Position numbers and translations under genes: made by a program. Shown here in pieces: positions 17,266 to 26,887 of a stretch of 64,000 bases of DNA. The notes under the pieces were generated by a model that did not search any database, was not told where the DNA came from, and saw nothing but the letters and a program-made list of their open reading frames with translations. Origin of the DNA: Massilia sp. YIM B02769. GTDB taxonomy: Bacteria > Pseudomonadota > Gammaproteobacteria > Burkholderiales > Burkholderiaceae_D. Numbering within the stretch: position 1 is the first letter of the stretch; every line of letters begins with the position of its first letter. The stretch lies in contig NZ_JASNRC010000006.1 in the NCBI RefSeq assembly GCF_030411995.1, positions 62,001 to 126,000 on the forward strand, read 5' to 3'.

Positions 17266-17312
17266 CCGGGCCGTCCCGGTCGTGTTTCCCGATGTGGGCG
17301 AGGTCGTCCTCG
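17266..17312 (-). ncRNA. Guanidine-II riboswitch (mini-ykkC)
   Basis: On the minus strand two short hairpins each carry an ACGR tetraloop: CGAGG-ACGA-CCTCG (17312-17299) and CCGGG-ACGG-CCCGG (17279-17266), 19 bases apart. This is the defining architecture of the mini-ykkC RNA, in which each ACGR loop helps bind guanidinium. The second stem ends about 18 bases before the gdx ATG, close to the AAGGAG ribosome site, so translational control is likely. Confidence 0.88.
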
Positions 17313-17350
17313 TGAAGAATGGGAGGGCGGCGCCTGGCCGCCCGTGAAAC

Positions 17351-17863
17351 TTATGCCGCTGCGCGAATCAGCATGGCCACCGCTTCCGCCGCCATGCCCT
17401 CTTCCCGTCCGAGATACCCCAGCTTCTCGTTGGTCTTGGCCTTGATGTTCACCTGCTGCGGCGACACGCCCAGGTCTTCGGCGATGCGCGAGACCATTTG
17501 CGGGATGTGCGGCGCCATCTTCGGCTGTTGCGCAATGATGGTGGCGTCGACGTTGCCGATGGTGTAGCCGGTCGCCACCACGCGCGTCGCCGCTTCGCGC
17601 AGCAAGGTGCGCGAATCGGCCCCGGCGAACATCGGGTCCGTATCCGGGAAGTGCTTGCCGATGTCGCCCAGCGCGGCGGCACCGAGCAGCGCGTCGATGA
17701 TCGCGTGCAGCAGCACGTCGGCATCGGAGTGGCCGAACAGGCCGAGACGGTGCGGGATGGTGACGCCGCCGACGATCAATTTACGGCCTTCAACCAGGCG
17801 GTGGCAGTCGTAGCCGGTGCCGATGCGAAACGGTGGAGTGGGGTTATAAGATGCAAGTGCCAT
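17351..17863 (-). CDS. ispF: 2-C-methyl-D-erythritol 2,4-cyclodiphosphate synthase
   Basis: 170 residues from ATG 17863. The enzyme forms the cyclodiphosphate in the MEP isoprenoid pathway. Metal ligands D and H of GYDCHRL and the second H of [14 protein letters not shown] are present, as is the [18 protein letters not shown] block. It follows ispD by 7 bp, so the two are cotranscribed. Confidence 0.96.
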   Translation of the reverse strand: MALASYNPTPPFRIGTGYDCHRLVEGRKLIVGGVTIPHRLGLFGHSDADVLLHAIIDALLGAAALGDIGKHFPDTDPMFAGADSRTLLREAATRVVATGYTIGNVDATIIAQQPKMAPHIPQMVSRIAEDLGVSPQQVNIKAKTNEKLGYLGREEGMAAEAVAMLIRAAA

Positions 17864-17870
17864 GGTTCGA

Positions 17871-18575
17871 TTACAGGAATGCGGGTTGGGTCGTTGCCAG
17901 GTACATCTCGGCAATGCGGATATCGCCGGGCAGCGTGACTTTCAAATTGCGCGGGTCGCCCTCGACCAGTTTCGGCGACAGGCCCAGCGCTTCGACAGCC
18001 GAGGCGTCGTCGGTGATCTGCTTCATGTCACGCGCAGCGGACAAGGCGTCGCGCAGCAGCTTGTAGCGGAACATCTGCGGCGTCTGCGCCAGCCACATGC
18101 CTTCGCGCGAGACGGTGCCGACCTCGCCGGCGATGCAGCGCTTGACGGTATCGACCACCGGCAGCGCGAGCACGCCGCCGACCGGGTGTTCGCCGGTATG
18201 GGTAATCAGTTTTTCGATCAGCGCTTCGTCCAGGCCGGGACGCGCGGCATCGTGCACCAGCACCCAGTCGTTTTCGCGCAGGGTGCCATTCAGTGCGGCC
18301 AGGCCGTTTTGCACGGATTCGGCGCGTGTTGCACCGCCGCATCGGAGCACGGTCACGCCGTGGCTGGGCACGATGCTGTCGATGACAGGGTCGTCCGGGC
18401 TGACCACGACATAGGTGTGCGCGATCAGTTCGCTGAACAGGAAAGCGTCGATGGCGTGGCGCAGCATCGGCTTGCCGCCGATTTTCAGGTATTGCTTCGG
18501 TCCGCTTGCGGCCATGCGCGCCCCGACGCCGGCGGCGGGGATCAAAGCGAAGTAACGTGGAGCCAAGGAATTCAT
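17871..18575 (-). CDS. ispD: 2-C-methyl-D-erythritol 4-phosphate cytidylyltransferase
   Basis: 234 residues. It transfers CMP to methylerythritol phosphate, the third step of the MEP pathway. The nucleotide-binding loop [17 protein letters not shown], the VHDAARP motif and the C-terminal GDPRNLKVT block are intact. Its ATG overlaps the stop of the upstream HExxH-protein gene by four bases. Confidence 0.96.
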   Translation of the reverse strand: MNSLAPRYFALIPAAGVGARMAASGPKQYLKIGGKPMLRHAIDAFLFSELIAHTYVVVSPDDPVIDSIVPSHGVTVLRCGGATRAESVQNGLAALNGTLRENDWVLVHDAARPGLDEALIEKLITHTGEHPVGGVLALPVVDTVKRCIAGEVGTVSREGMWLAQTPQMFRYKLLRDALSAARDMKQITDDASAVEALGLSPKLVEGDPRNLKVTLPGDIRIAEMYLATTQPAFL

Positions 18576-19264
18576 GTGTTGTTTTTTCGTTTTGCCGGTC
18601 TAATAAGAGACTGTACCTCACCTGCACAAACTTTGCCGAGTCGCGCGTATTCCTGCGGAGTATCAATTGCTGCCTGTAAGGCCTCGACTTTCGCCATTTC
18701 GTTCTTGATGTAATTCATCCAGCCGGTATCGATTTCGCGCTGCAACAAATTCCGGGCCTGGCCGGCCGGCGCGTACAGCGGTTTGCCCGCGAAACGCTTC
18801 TCGAGTGCCGCCCGCACCACCTTTTCGGCGCGCGGCAGGAAATCCATGTAGGTGTTCAGGTGGCGCATCTCGTGCGCCAGGATTTCCTTGTACGCGCAGG
18901 TACCGGGCGCAAACTCGCGGCCCACATAGACGATGATCGGCAGGTAAGTCAGGTTGACTTCGAGACGCGGCGCAACGCATTCGTAGCCGGTGGCGGGATC
19001 GGACAGCATGCGCCCGGTTGCGGCGATCGTGACCTGCGACTCGGCGCGCGTCAGCCCGAGCACATAGGTGCCTGGCGCGCGCTTGCCTTTCAGGCGCGTG
19101 AGGCCGTGGAAGGAATAGGAGTGATCGACACGGTAGCCGTTCTGGCGCAGCGTGAACACCGAGACAGCCTGTCCGATGGTGTCCTCGCATTTCGCCTGGA
19201 AGGGCGTGCGCGCGCTCGCAGGGGCCAGCACGAACAGCGAGGCCAGCGCGAGCGCCCATTTCAT
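18572..19264 (-). CDS. Secreted protein with an HExxH motif, unknown function
   Basis: 230 residues from ATG 19264 with a signal peptide (about 1-19, ending PASA). Residues around 130 read ILAHEMRHLNTYMDF, an HExxH-type zinc site, preceded by several beta strands (LEVNLTYLPIIVYVG). This suggests a small periplasmic metalloprotein, possibly a peptidase, but I cannot name a family. The stop overlaps the ispD start (ATGA), and the Nudix gene upstream ends one base before its ATG, so it is embedded in the nudix-ispD-ispF operon. Confidence 0.75.
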   Translation of the reverse strand: MKWALALASLFVLAPASARTPFQAKCEDTIGQAVSVFTLRQNGYRVDHSYSFHGLTRLKGKRAPGTYVLGLTRAESQVTIAATGRMLSDPATGYECVAPRLEVNLTYLPIIVYVGREFAPGTCAYKEILAHEMRHLNTYMDFLPRAEKVVRAALEKRFAGKPLYAPAGQARNLLQREIDTGWMNYIKNEMAKVEALQAAIDTPQEYARLGKVCAGEVQSLIRPAKRKNNT

Positions 19265-19265
19265 C

Positions 19266-19820
19266 TCAGGCCGGGTTCCAGGTCCCGTTGACGATTTTCT
19301 CGAGCCAGAAGGCACCGATGATGGTCTTCACGTCGGTGATCTCGCCGCTTTTGACCATCGCCATCAATTCCGGCACGGTGACGGTGAACATTTCCAGGAA
19401 TTCGCCTTCATCGAGTTTCTGTTCGCCGACCGTGAGGCCGCGCGCCAGGAACAGTTCCAGGTGCTCGTCGGAATAGGCGATGGCATTGTGGATGGTGCAG
19501 ACAAAGCGCCAGTCGCTGGCCGTGTAGCCGGTTTCCTCTTCCAGCTCGCGCTGGGCGCAGGCCAGGTGTTCCTCGCCGAGGTCGATCTTCCCAGCCGGGA
19601 ACTCGATGAAGACGCGGTCGTTCGGATAGCGGAACTGGCGTTCGAGCAGCACGCGGCCATCGTCGAACAGGGGCAGGATACAGACGGCGCCGGGATGGCG
19701 GATGTACTCGCGGTGGGTGACTTTCCCGTCAGGGAGTTGAATACGGTCGCGCGAGACTTTCAGGAACTTGCCGTCGTAGGCGACTTCGCCGTCGAGGCGA
19801 GTTTCTTTCAGCGAATCCAT
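19266..19820 (-). CDS. Nudix hydrolase, ADP-ribose pyrophosphatase type
   Basis: 184 residues. The Nudix box runs from G of AGKIDLGEE to REL..EEETGY (GX5EX7REUXEEXGU), and the upstream LPLFDDGRVLLERQFRYP strand and FIEFPAGKID are typical of ADP-ribose pyrophosphatases (NudF-like). It likely splits ADP-ribose or related nucleotide sugars. It lies 30 bp after the DUF2818 gene and directly before the HExxH gene. Confidence 0.9.
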   Translation of the reverse strand: MDSLKETRLDGEVAYDGKFLKVSRDRIQLPDGKVTHREYIRHPGAVCILPLFDDGRVLLERQFRYPNDRVFIEFPAGKIDLGEEHLACAQRELEEETGYTASDWRFVCTIHNAIAYSDEHLELFLARGLTVGEQKLDEGEFLEMFTVTVPELMAMVKSGEITDVKTIIGAFWLEKIVNGTWNPA

Positions 19821-19850
19821 TGGACTCCCAGGGTGAGACGACGTTGACGA

Positions 19851-20186
19851 TCAGCGGCGCTTGCGCAGGTAACGTAGTACAAATCCTGGAAACGCCAGCA
19901 CGAGGAACAGGCAGCCGGTGATGGCGTAGAACTCCCACCCCTGGGCAAACACGTTGCCGATGGTGGATTCGAGCAGCCAGGCCAGTGCGCCGACGATGAA
20001 GTATAAGACAAGCAGCTCGAGCAGGCGCACGAAGAAGGTTTTCGTGCGCGCCTGCCCGGCTTGAAGGGAAGCCTTCCCGGAAGAAGGCAGAGGGATGCAT
20101 CCGAACAGGCGCTCGTTCGCGAACGGGAGGTTGGCGGCGGCCAGAGCCACCGCCACCACCAACCAGCCGGCCAGCGAAACGTCCAA
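19851..20186 (-). CDS. DUF2818 small membrane protein
   Basis: 111 residues with about three hydrophobic segments (5-22, about 45-70, 83-105) and a basic C-terminus. DUF2818 is typically found immediately downstream of nuoN in Burkholderiales. Here the first codon is TTG at 20186, touching the nuoN TGA (TGATTG), so translation is probably coupled to nuoN. A link to complex I assembly is suggested only by this location. Confidence 0.8.
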   Translation of the reverse strand: MDVSLAGWLVVAVALAAANLPFANERLFGCIPLPSSGKASLQAGQARTKTFFVRLLELLVLYFIVGALAWLLESTIGNVFAQGWEFYAITGCLFLVLAFPGFVLRYLRKRR

Positions 20187-21698
20187 TCAGGCCGCCAGGG
20201 TTGCGCGGATCGCCTGCAGGCAGGTGCCCAGCAGTGCGCCCGGGACCACGCCCAGGACCAGGATCGCGATGCCGTTGATCGACAGCGCCACACGCATGTC
20301 GGCCGGGGTGGCGATCGGGCTGGTGTCGGCGGCTTCGTCGAACCACATGGTCTTGACGACGCGCAGGTAGTAGAAGGCGCCGATCAGCGAGAACAGCACG
20401 GCCACGACGGCCAGCCAGATCATGCCGGTGTTGGCGACTGCCTGCAGCACGGCCCACTTGGCCATGAAGCCCATCATCGGCGGCACGCCGGCCAGCGAGA
20501 ACATCAGGACGGTCATGACGATCGCGAACCATGGGCTGCGGCGGCCCAGGCCCTTGAAGTCGGCGATCTGCTCGGCTTCGAAGCCCGAACGCGCCAGCAT
20601 CATGATCAGGCCGAAGCTGCCCAGGGTGGTCAGGACATAGGTAATGGAGGAATACATGGCGGCGCTGTAGGCGGTCGGCATGTTGCTGGCGTCGCCACCG
20701 ACCACGCCGGCCATCATGGCCAGCAGGACGTAGCCCATCTGCGCGATCGACGAGTAGGCCAGCAGGCGCTTGATGTTGGTCTGGGCGATCGCGGTCAGGT
20801 TACCGATGGCCAGCGACAGCACGGCCAGGACCATCAGCATCTGCTGCCAGTCGGCGGCCATGCTCGGCAGACCTTCGACCAGCACGCGCATCAGCATGGC
20901 GAATGCGGCCAGCTTCGGTGCGCCACCCAGCAGCAGGGTGACGGCGGTCGGTGCGCCCTGGTAGACGTCCGGCGCCCACATGTGGAACGGCACCGCGCCC
21001 AGCTTGAAGGCCATGCCGGCCACCACGAACACCAGGCCGAAGACAAGGATGGTGCTGTTTGCGCCGCTTGCTGCGCGGGCGGCGATCTGGTTGACGTCCA
21101 GCGAACCGGTGGCGCCGTAGATCATCGAGATACCGTAGAGCAGGAAGCCCGAGGCCAGGGCGCCGAGGATGAAGTACTTCATCGCCGCTTCGGTCGAGGT
21201 CGCGTGATCGCGGCGCAGCGCCACCAGGGCGTACAGCGACAGCGACATCAGTTCCAGGCCCAGGTAGATCGACAGCATGCTGTTACCCGAGATCATGATC
21301 ATCTGGCCCAGCATGGCGAACAGCGCGAGCACGTAGAACTCGCCGCCCAGGTTACCCGAGAGCATGCCGCGCTCGGTGGCGTACTGGCGCGAATAGATCA
21401 GCGTGATGCCGACGGCCAGGTAAGTGAATAGCTTGAGCAGGTTCGACATCGGGTCCGACACGTACATGTGGTTGAACGTGTAGACGGTGGCGCCGCTGTT
21501 GAAGTCGGCCCAGCTGAACACCGCGCAGCCGACCAGGGTCAGCAGCGACAGGTAGTAGGTCACGTTGCGGCGCGACCCCTTCAGGTACATATCGATCAGC
21601 AGGATCGCGGAAGCCGCGATCAAGAGGAAGATTTCGGCATACACCGGCACCAGGTTGGTGTCGGTCGCCGCTAGCAATGTGTTGTTCATCTCGTTCAT
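20187..21698 (-). CDS. nuoN: NADH-quinone oxidoreductase subunit N
   Basis: 503 residues, about 14 membrane helices, one of three antiporter-like proton-pumping subunits of complex I. The [13 protein letters not shown] and [17 protein letters not shown] blocks contain the conserved charged residues of the proton path, and the central [14 protein letters not shown] block is intact. Last nuo gene of the operon; 6 bp after nuoM. Confidence 0.97.
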   Translation of the reverse strand: MNEMNNTLLAATDTNLVPVYAEIFLLIAASAILLIDMYLKGSRRNVTYYLSLLTLVGCAVFSWADFNSGATVYTFNHMYVSDPMSNLLKLFTYLAVGITLIYSRQYATERGMLSGNLGGEFYVLALFAMLGQMIMISGNSMLSIYLGLELMSLSLYALVALRRDHATSTEAAMKYFILGALASGFLLYGISMIYGATGSLDVNQIAARAASGANSTILVFGLVFVVAGMAFKLGAVPFHMWAPDVYQGAPTAVTLLLGGAPKLAAFAMLMRVLVEGLPSMAADWQQMLMVLAVLSLAIGNLTAIAQTNIKRLLAYSSIAQMGYVLLAMMAGVVGGDASNMPTAYSAAMYSSITYVLTTLGSFGLIMMLARSGFEAEQIADFKGLGRRSPWFAIVMTVLMFSLAGVPPMMGFMAKWAVLQAVANTGMIWLAVVAVLFSLIGAFYYLRVVKTMWFDEAADTSPIATPADMRVALSINGIAILVLGVVPGALLGTCLQAIRATLAA

Positions 21699-21704
21699 AT
21701 CGAT

Positions 21705-23204
21705 TTATTGAGGCAGCTGTGGCAGCTTGCTCACGGACACGTGTTGCAGGAGGTCTGCGACCGAAGTCTGCAGGGTGTCGGCGATCGGCGCCGGGTACAG
21801 GCCCATGTACAGCGTGGCAATCGCCAGCACTGCCAGGATCGCGAACTCGCGCTTGTTCAGGTCAACCAGTTCGGCCACGTGCTTGTTGCCGATCGGGCCG
21901 AAGACCACGCGCTTGACCATCCACAGCGAGTAGGCGGCGCCCAGGATCAGGGCGGTGCCAGCAGCCAGGCCGGTCCAGAAGTTGAACTGCACGGCGGCCA
22001 GGATGACCATGAATTCGCCGATGAAGCCCGAGGTGGCCGGCAGGCCGGCATTCGCCATCGAGAACAGCACGGCAAAGGCGGCGAACTTCGGCATCGTGTT
22101 GACGACACCGCCGTAGTCGGCGATTTCACGCGAGTGCATGCGGTCGTACAGCACGCCGATGCAGAGGAACATCGCGCCCGACACGAAGCCGTGCGAGATC
22201 GCCTGCATGATACCGCCCTGCACGCCCATCTCGTTGAAGATGAAGAAGCCCAGGGTAACAAAACCCATGTGCGCGATCGACGAGTAGGCGACCAGTTTCT
22301 TCATGTCCTTCTGGACCATGGCGACCAGGCCGATGTAGATCACGGCGATCAGCGACAGCACGATCACGACCGGGGCCAGGTAGTGCGAGGCGTCCGGGGC
22401 GATCGGCAGCGAGAACCGCAGGAAACCGTAGGCGCCGAGTTTGAGCATGATCGCGGCCAGCACCACGGAACCGCCGGTCGGCGCTTCCACGTGGGCGTCC
22501 GGCAGCCAGGTGTGCACCGGCCACATCGGCACCTTCACGGCGAAGGCCATGAAGAAGGCGATGAAGATCAGGATCTGTTCCTTCATGCCCAGGATCTGGG
22601 TATGCCATTTCTGGATCTCGAAGGTACCCGAGACGTTGTACAGGTAGATGATCGCGATCAGGGTCAGCAGCGAGCCGAAGAAGGTGTACAGGAAGAACTT
22701 GAAGGCTGCGTACACGCGGTTCGGGCCGCCGAAGACGCCGATGATGATGAACATCGGGATCAGGGTCGCTTCGAAGAAGAAGTAGAACAGCACGCCGTCC
22801 AGGGCCGCGAAGACGCCGATCATCAGGCCCGACAGCAGCAGGAAGGAGCCCATGTACTGGGCCACGCGCTCTTCGATGACTTCCCAGGCCGCCGCCACCA
22901 CGATGATGGTGATGAAGGCGGTCAGCGGGATGAACCACATCGACAGGCCGTCGACACCCAGACGGTAGAAGATGTTGAAGCGCTCGATCCACGGCGCCAC
23001 TTCAGTGAACTGCATGCCGTGGGCGGCGTTGTCGAAGTTGGTGATCAGCGGGATCGTCGGCAGCAGGCTGACGACGGCGCCGACCAGCGACAGCACGCGC
23101 ACGAAACCGCGGTTGCTGTCGCGGCCCACGGCCAGCACGAGCAGGCCGAACAGGATCGGGAGCCAGATTGCAAGGCTCAGGTAATGAGAGGAGTTCTGCA
23201 TCAT
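21705..23204 (-). CDS. nuoM: NADH-quinone oxidoreductase subunit M
   Basis: 499 residues from the ATGATG pair at 23204/23201. Antiporter-like complex I subunit with the conserved Glu in the ATLIPMFIIIG helix region, KVPMWPVHTWLPDAHVEAPTGGSV, and MKKLVAYSSIAHMGFV. It lies 22 bp after nuoL. An upstream in-frame start at 23276 would overlap nuoL and is not needed. Confidence 0.97.
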   Translation of the reverse strand: MMQNSSHYLSLAIWLPILFGLLVLAVGRDSNRGFVRVLSLVGAVVSLLPTIPLITNFDNAAHGMQFTEVAPWIERFNIFYRLGVDGLSMWFIPLTAFITIIVVAAAWEVIEERVAQYMGSFLLLSGLMIGVFAALDGVLFYFFFEATLIPMFIIIGVFGGPNRVYAAFKFFLYTFFGSLLTLIAIIYLYNVSGTFEIQKWHTQILGMKEQILIFIAFFMAFAVKVPMWPVHTWLPDAHVEAPTGGSVVLAAIMLKLGAYGFLRFSLPIAPDASHYLAPVVIVLSLIAVIYIGLVAMVQKDMKKLVAYSSIAHMGFVTLGFFIFNEMGVQGGIMQAISHGFVSGAMFLCIGVLYDRMHSREIADYGGVVNTMPKFAAFAVLFSMANAGLPATSGFIGEFMVILAAVQFNFWTGLAAGTALILGAAYSLWMVKRVVFGPIGNKHVAELVDLNKREFAILAVLAIATLYMGLYPAPIADTLQTSVADLLQHVSVSKLPQLPQ

Positions 23205-23226
23205 TTGTCTTTTTCTTTGCCTGTGA

Positions 23227-25329
23227 TTAGCGCCAGAACGGGAAGAAGTACAGCAGGGTCGCAGCGATACCCGCAATCATCACGAACGCGTAGTGGTAGA
23301 TGTAGCCGGTCTGGCCCTTGCGGGTCAGCAGCGCGAACCAGCTGACCGCCTTGGCCGAACCGTTGACGACCAGGCCATCGATCAGCGCGCGGTCGCCCAC
23401 TTTCCACAGGCCGCCGCCGATGGCGCGTGCGCCGCCGGCAAACACTGCCTGGTTGAACTTGTCCATGTAGTACTTGTTGTCCAGCAGCGTGTGCAGCGGC
23501 TTGAACTTGGCGTAGAACCAGGCCGGGACGCGCGGGTTGATCATGTAGCAGTAGTAGGCCACGACCACGCCTGCCAGTGCCAGCCAGAACGGTGCAGTGG
23601 TCAAGCCGTGGATCGCCATGCCGACGGCGCCATGGAATTCCTCGCGCAGGGTTTCCATCGCGGTGTGGTTTTCGCCGACGAAGATCACGTCCTTGAAGAA
23701 GTCGCCGTGCAGCATCGGGCCGATCGCCAGGTAACCGATGATGACCGAAGGGATCGCCAGCAGGATCAGCGGCAGGGTCACGACCCATGGCGACTCGTGC
23801 GGCTTCTGGCCCGGGGCCAGGCCGTGGTGGCCGTGGTCTTCTTCCTCATGGTGCGCGTCCGAATCGTGCTCGGCGTGCGGGTCGGCGTGGCCATGGCCAG
23901 CGGCGACAGCCTGCTTGTGATCATCGTGGTGATCATGGGCGTGAGCCTTGCCAAAGCGCTCTTCCCCGTGGAACACCAGGAAGTACATGCGGAACGAGTA
24001 GAAGGCGGTCACGAAGACGCCGGCCAGCACCGCGAAGTAGGCGAAGCCCGCACCCGGGATGTTCGAGGCGTGCACCGCTTCGATGATCGAGTCCTTCGAG
24101 TAGAAACCGGCGAAGAACGGGGTGCCGATCAGGGCCAGCGAGCCCAGCAGCGAGGTGATCCAGGTGATCGGCATGTACTTGCGCAGGCCGCCCATGTTGC
24201 GCATGTCCTGGTCGTGGTGCATGCCGATGATGACCGAACCCGCGCCGAGGAACAGCAGCGCCTTGAAGAAGGCGTGGGTCATCAGGTGGAACACGGCGAC
24301 GGAATATGCCGAAGCGCCCAGGGCGACGGTCATGTAGCCCAGCTGCGACAGGGTCGAGTAAGCGACCACGCGCTTGATGTCGTTCTGGATGATGCCCAGG
24401 AAGCCCATGAACAGTGCGGTAATCGCGCCGATCACGATGATGAAGGAGAGCGCACCGTCCGACAGCTCGAACAGCGGCGACATGCGCGACACCATGAAGA
24501 TGCCGGCGGTAACCATGGTCGCGGCGTGGATCAGTGCCGAGATCGGGGTCGGGCCTTCCATCGAGTCTGGCAGCCAGACGTGCAGCGGGAACTGCGCCGA
24601 TTTACCCATCGCGCCGATGAACAGGCAGATGCAGGCGGCGGTCAGCAGCGGCCAGCCGATGCCGGGGACCGTCAGGCCGGCCAGGCGATCCGCTTGCGCG
24701 AAGACGTCGGTGTACTGCATCGAGCCCGACGCGGCCAGCAGCAGGCCGATACCGAGGATGAAGCCGAAGTCGCCCACGCGGTTGACCAGGAAGGCCTTCA
24801 TGTTGGCGAAGATCGCGGTCGGACGGGTGTACCAGAAGCCGATCAGCAGATACGACACCAGGCCCACCGCTTCCCAGCCGAAGAACAGCTGCAGGAAGTT
24901 GTTCGACATGACCAGCATCAGCATGGCGAAGGTGAACAGCGAGATGTACGAGAAGAAGCGGTTGTAGCCTTCGTCCTCGGCCATGTAGCCGATGGTGTAG
25001 ATGTGGACCATCAGCGAGACCGAGGTGACCACGCACATCATCATCGCCGACAGCGTGTCGATCTGGAAGCCGACCGCCAGCTTGACGGTGCCGACCGTCA
25101 TCCAGGTGTAGATATCCTGGTTGAAGCTGGCGCCGTCGAGCACGGCCATCAGGGTCTGCACCGAAATGATCAGCGCGATCAGGACGCCCAGGATGGTCGC
25201 CGTGTGGGAGACCTTGCGGCCGACCACGTTACCAAGAAACTTGGTACCGAGCAGGCCGGCGATCGCCGAGCCCGCCAGCGGCGCCAGAGGCACCGCCAGT
25301 AACATTGAGGAAGAGAGTTGCCCCGCCAT
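23227..25329 (-). CDS. nuoL: NADH-quinone oxidoreductase subunit L (His-rich insertion)
   Basis: 700 residues, longer than the E. coli subunit (613). The antiporter core is intact: FLQLFFGWEAVGLVSYLLIGFW, KSAQFPLHVWLPDSMEGPTPISALIHAATMV and KRVVAYSTLSQLGYM. Residues 463-503, between membrane helices, form an insertion with 14 histidines in about 40 residues plus many Asp and Glu. It is likely extramembrane and may bind metal. The C-terminal helices, including the lateral amphipathic helix, follow. Confidence 0.97.
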   Translation of the reverse strand: MAGQLSSSMLLAVPLAPLAGSAIAGLLGTKFLGNVVGRKVSHTATILGVLIALIISVQTLMAVLDGASFNQDIYTWMTVGTVKLAVGFQIDTLSAMMMCVVTSVSLMVHIYTIGYMAEDEGYNRFFSYISLFTFAMLMLVMSNNFLQLFFGWEAVGLVSYLLIGFWYTRPTAIFANMKAFLVNRVGDFGFILGIGLLLAASGSMQYTDVFAQADRLAGLTVPGIGWPLLTAACICLFIGAMGKSAQFPLHVWLPDSMEGPTPISALIHAATMVTAGIFMVSRMSPLFELSDGALSFIIVIGAITALFMGFLGIIQNDIKRVVAYSTLSQLGYMTVALGASAYSVAVFHLMTHAFFKALLFLGAGSVIIGMHHDQDMRNMGGLRKYMPITWITSLLGSLALIGTPFFAGFYSKDSIIEAVHASNIPGAGFAYFAVLAGVFVTAFYSFRMYFLVFHGEERFGKAHAHDHHDDHKQAVAAGHGHADPHAEHDSDAHHEEEDHGHHGLAPGQKPHESPWVVTLPLILLAIPSVIIGYLAIGPMLHGDFFKDVIFVGENHTAMETLREEFHGAVGMAIHGLTTAPFWLALAGVVVAYYCYMINPRVPAWFYAKFKPLHTLLDNKYYMDKFNQAVFAGGARAIGGGLWKVGDRALIDGLVVNGSAKAVSWFALLTRKGQTGYIYHYAFVMIAGIAATLLYFFPFWR

Positions 25330-25369
25330 GTTGAACCTTAATCGTTATTAATTATCAGCCGAGACCGGA

Positions 25370-25678
25370 TCAGCCCTTGAGGCTGTCGAGGTCTTCCACA
25401 TTGATCGTGTCCAGGTTACGGAACAGGACCACCAGGATCGCCAGGCCGATCGCCGATTCGGCGGCCGCGACGGTCAGGATGAAGAACACGAAGATCTGCC
25501 CTGCCGCGTCGCCCAGGTAATGCGAGAAGGCGATGAAGTTCAGGTTCACGGCCAGCAGCATCAGTTCGATGGCCATCAGCAGGATGATGATGTTCTTCCG
25601 GTTCAGGAAAATACCGACGATCGAGATCGCGAACAGGATCGCGCCCAGGACCAGGTAGTGTGCAAGCGATAAAGTCAC
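25370..25678 (-). CDS. nuoK: NADH-quinone oxidoreductase subunit K
   Basis: 102 residues, three membrane helices, with the conserved Glu residues in [14 protein letters not shown] and the [11 protein letters not shown] helix used in proton transfer. It starts at GTG 25678, overlapping the nuoJ stop by four bases. Confidence 0.97.
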   Translation of the reverse strand: MTLSLAHYLVLGAILFAISIVGIFLNRKNIIILLMAIELMLLAVNLNFIAFSHYLGDAAGQIFVFFILTVAAAESAIGLAILVVLFRNLDTINVEDLDSLKG

Positions 25679-26361
25679 GGGTTTTGCTCCTTGTTCTGCG
25701 CTGCAGCTGCATTCGCGGCAGCAGCGGCGGCGGCCACGTTGGCTTCGTCGATGGCGCGCTGGTTCACCGCTTCCATCTTGACGATGCGCAGGCGGTCGTT
25801 ACGTTTCACGCGCACGGCGGCGCCCGGGTCGATGGCCTTGCTGTCCTTGCGCTTGCGCAGGGTCAGGGCGACGGCGGCGATGATCGCCACCAGCAGCACC
25901 ACGGCGGCGATTTCGAAGCCGTAGATGTAGCGGGTGTAGATCAGCAGGCCCAGCTCGCGGGTGCCGCCCAGGTTCAGGGCCGCCGCTTCGCTGCTCAGGC
26001 CGACGGTGTTGAAGCCGTTCCACAGCACCAGTGCCATTTCCAGCACGATGAAGGCGCCGATGCCGAGGGCCATTGGAAGATAGCCCCAGAAGCCTTCGCG
26101 CATGCGGTTGACGTTAATGTCGAGCATCATGACGACGAACAGGAACAGCACCATGACAGCGCCGACATACACCAGCACCAGCACGATGGCGAGGAATTCG
26201 GCCTTCAGCAGCAGCCAGATGCCGGCCGCGTTGAAGAAGGCCAGCACCAGGAACAGCGCGGCGTGGACCGGGTTCTTCGAGGTGACGACGAGCAGCGAGG
26301 ACACGACCATGACGGCCGCGAACACGTAGAACAGGATGGTTGGAAAAATCGTGGTATCCAT
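25675..26361 (-). CDS. nuoJ: NADH-quinone oxidoreductase subunit J (extended C-terminus)
   Basis: 228 residues, five membrane helices in the first 170, including [21 protein letters not shown] and the [26 protein letters not shown] pi-bulge helix region. A charged C-terminal extension of roughly 40-50 residues ends in an Ala-rich run; the E. coli subunit is shorter. Coupled to nuoK by ATGA-type (GTGA) overlap. Confidence 0.96.
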   Translation of the reverse strand: MDTTIFPTILFYVFAAVMVVSSLLVVTSKNPVHAALFLVLAFFNAAGIWLLLKAEFLAIVLVLVYVGAVMVLFLFVVMMLDINVNRMREGFWGYLPMALGIGAFIVLEMALVLWNGFNTVGLSSEAAALNLGGTRELGLLIYTRYIYGFEIAAVVLLVAIIAAVALTLRKRKDSKAIDPGAAVRVKRNDRLRIVKMEAVNQRAIDEANVAAAAAAANAAAAQNKEQNP

Positions 26362-26384
26362 GACTGACGGGGACCTTTTTCTTG

Positions 26385-26873
26385 TTAACGGTACTTCGCG
26401 TCAGCCGCGCGGGCGGCAGCGATGTCGGCTTCGTAACGGTCGCCCACGGCCAGCAGCATCTCTTTGGTGTAGTAGAGATCGCCACGCTTTTCGCCGTGGT
26501 ATTCCAGCACGTGGGTCTCGACGATCGAGTCGACCGGGCAGGACTCTTCGCAGAAGCCGCAGAAGATGCACTTGGTCAGGTCGATGTCGTAGCGCGTGGT
26601 GCGGCGGGTGCCGTCCTCGCGCTGCGCCGATTCGATCGTGATGGCCATGGCCGGGCACACCGCTTCGCACAGCTTGCAGGCGATGCAGCGCTCTTCCCCG
26701 TTCGGGTAGCGGCGCAGCGCGTGCAGGCCGCGGAAGCGGTTCGACATCGGCGTCTTTTCTTCCGGGTACTGCACCGTGATCTTGCGCGACAAGGCGTAGC
26801 GCCCCGTCAGGGCCAGGCCCTTGAAGAGCTCGGTCAGCATCAGGCTGCCGAGGATTTCTTTAATTCGGTTCAT
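26385..26873 (-). CDS. nuoI: NADH-quinone oxidoreductase subunit I
   Basis: 162 residues. Two [4Fe-4S] cluster motifs: C63, C66, C69, C73 ([12 protein letters not shown]) and C102, C105, C108, C112 ([12 protein letters not shown]). These are clusters N6a and N6b, which pass electrons toward NuoB. An N-terminal amphipathic segment binds the membrane arm. Confidence 0.97.
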   Translation of the reverse strand: MNRIKEILGSLMLTELFKGLALTGRYALSRKITVQYPEEKTPMSNRFRGLHALRRYPNGEERCIACKLCEAVCPAMAITIESAQREDGTRRTTRYDIDLTKCIFCGFCEESCPVDSIVETHVLEYHGEKRGDLYYTKEMLLAVGDRYEADIAAARAADAKYR

Positions 26874-26887
26874 GTGAATACGCTCTC

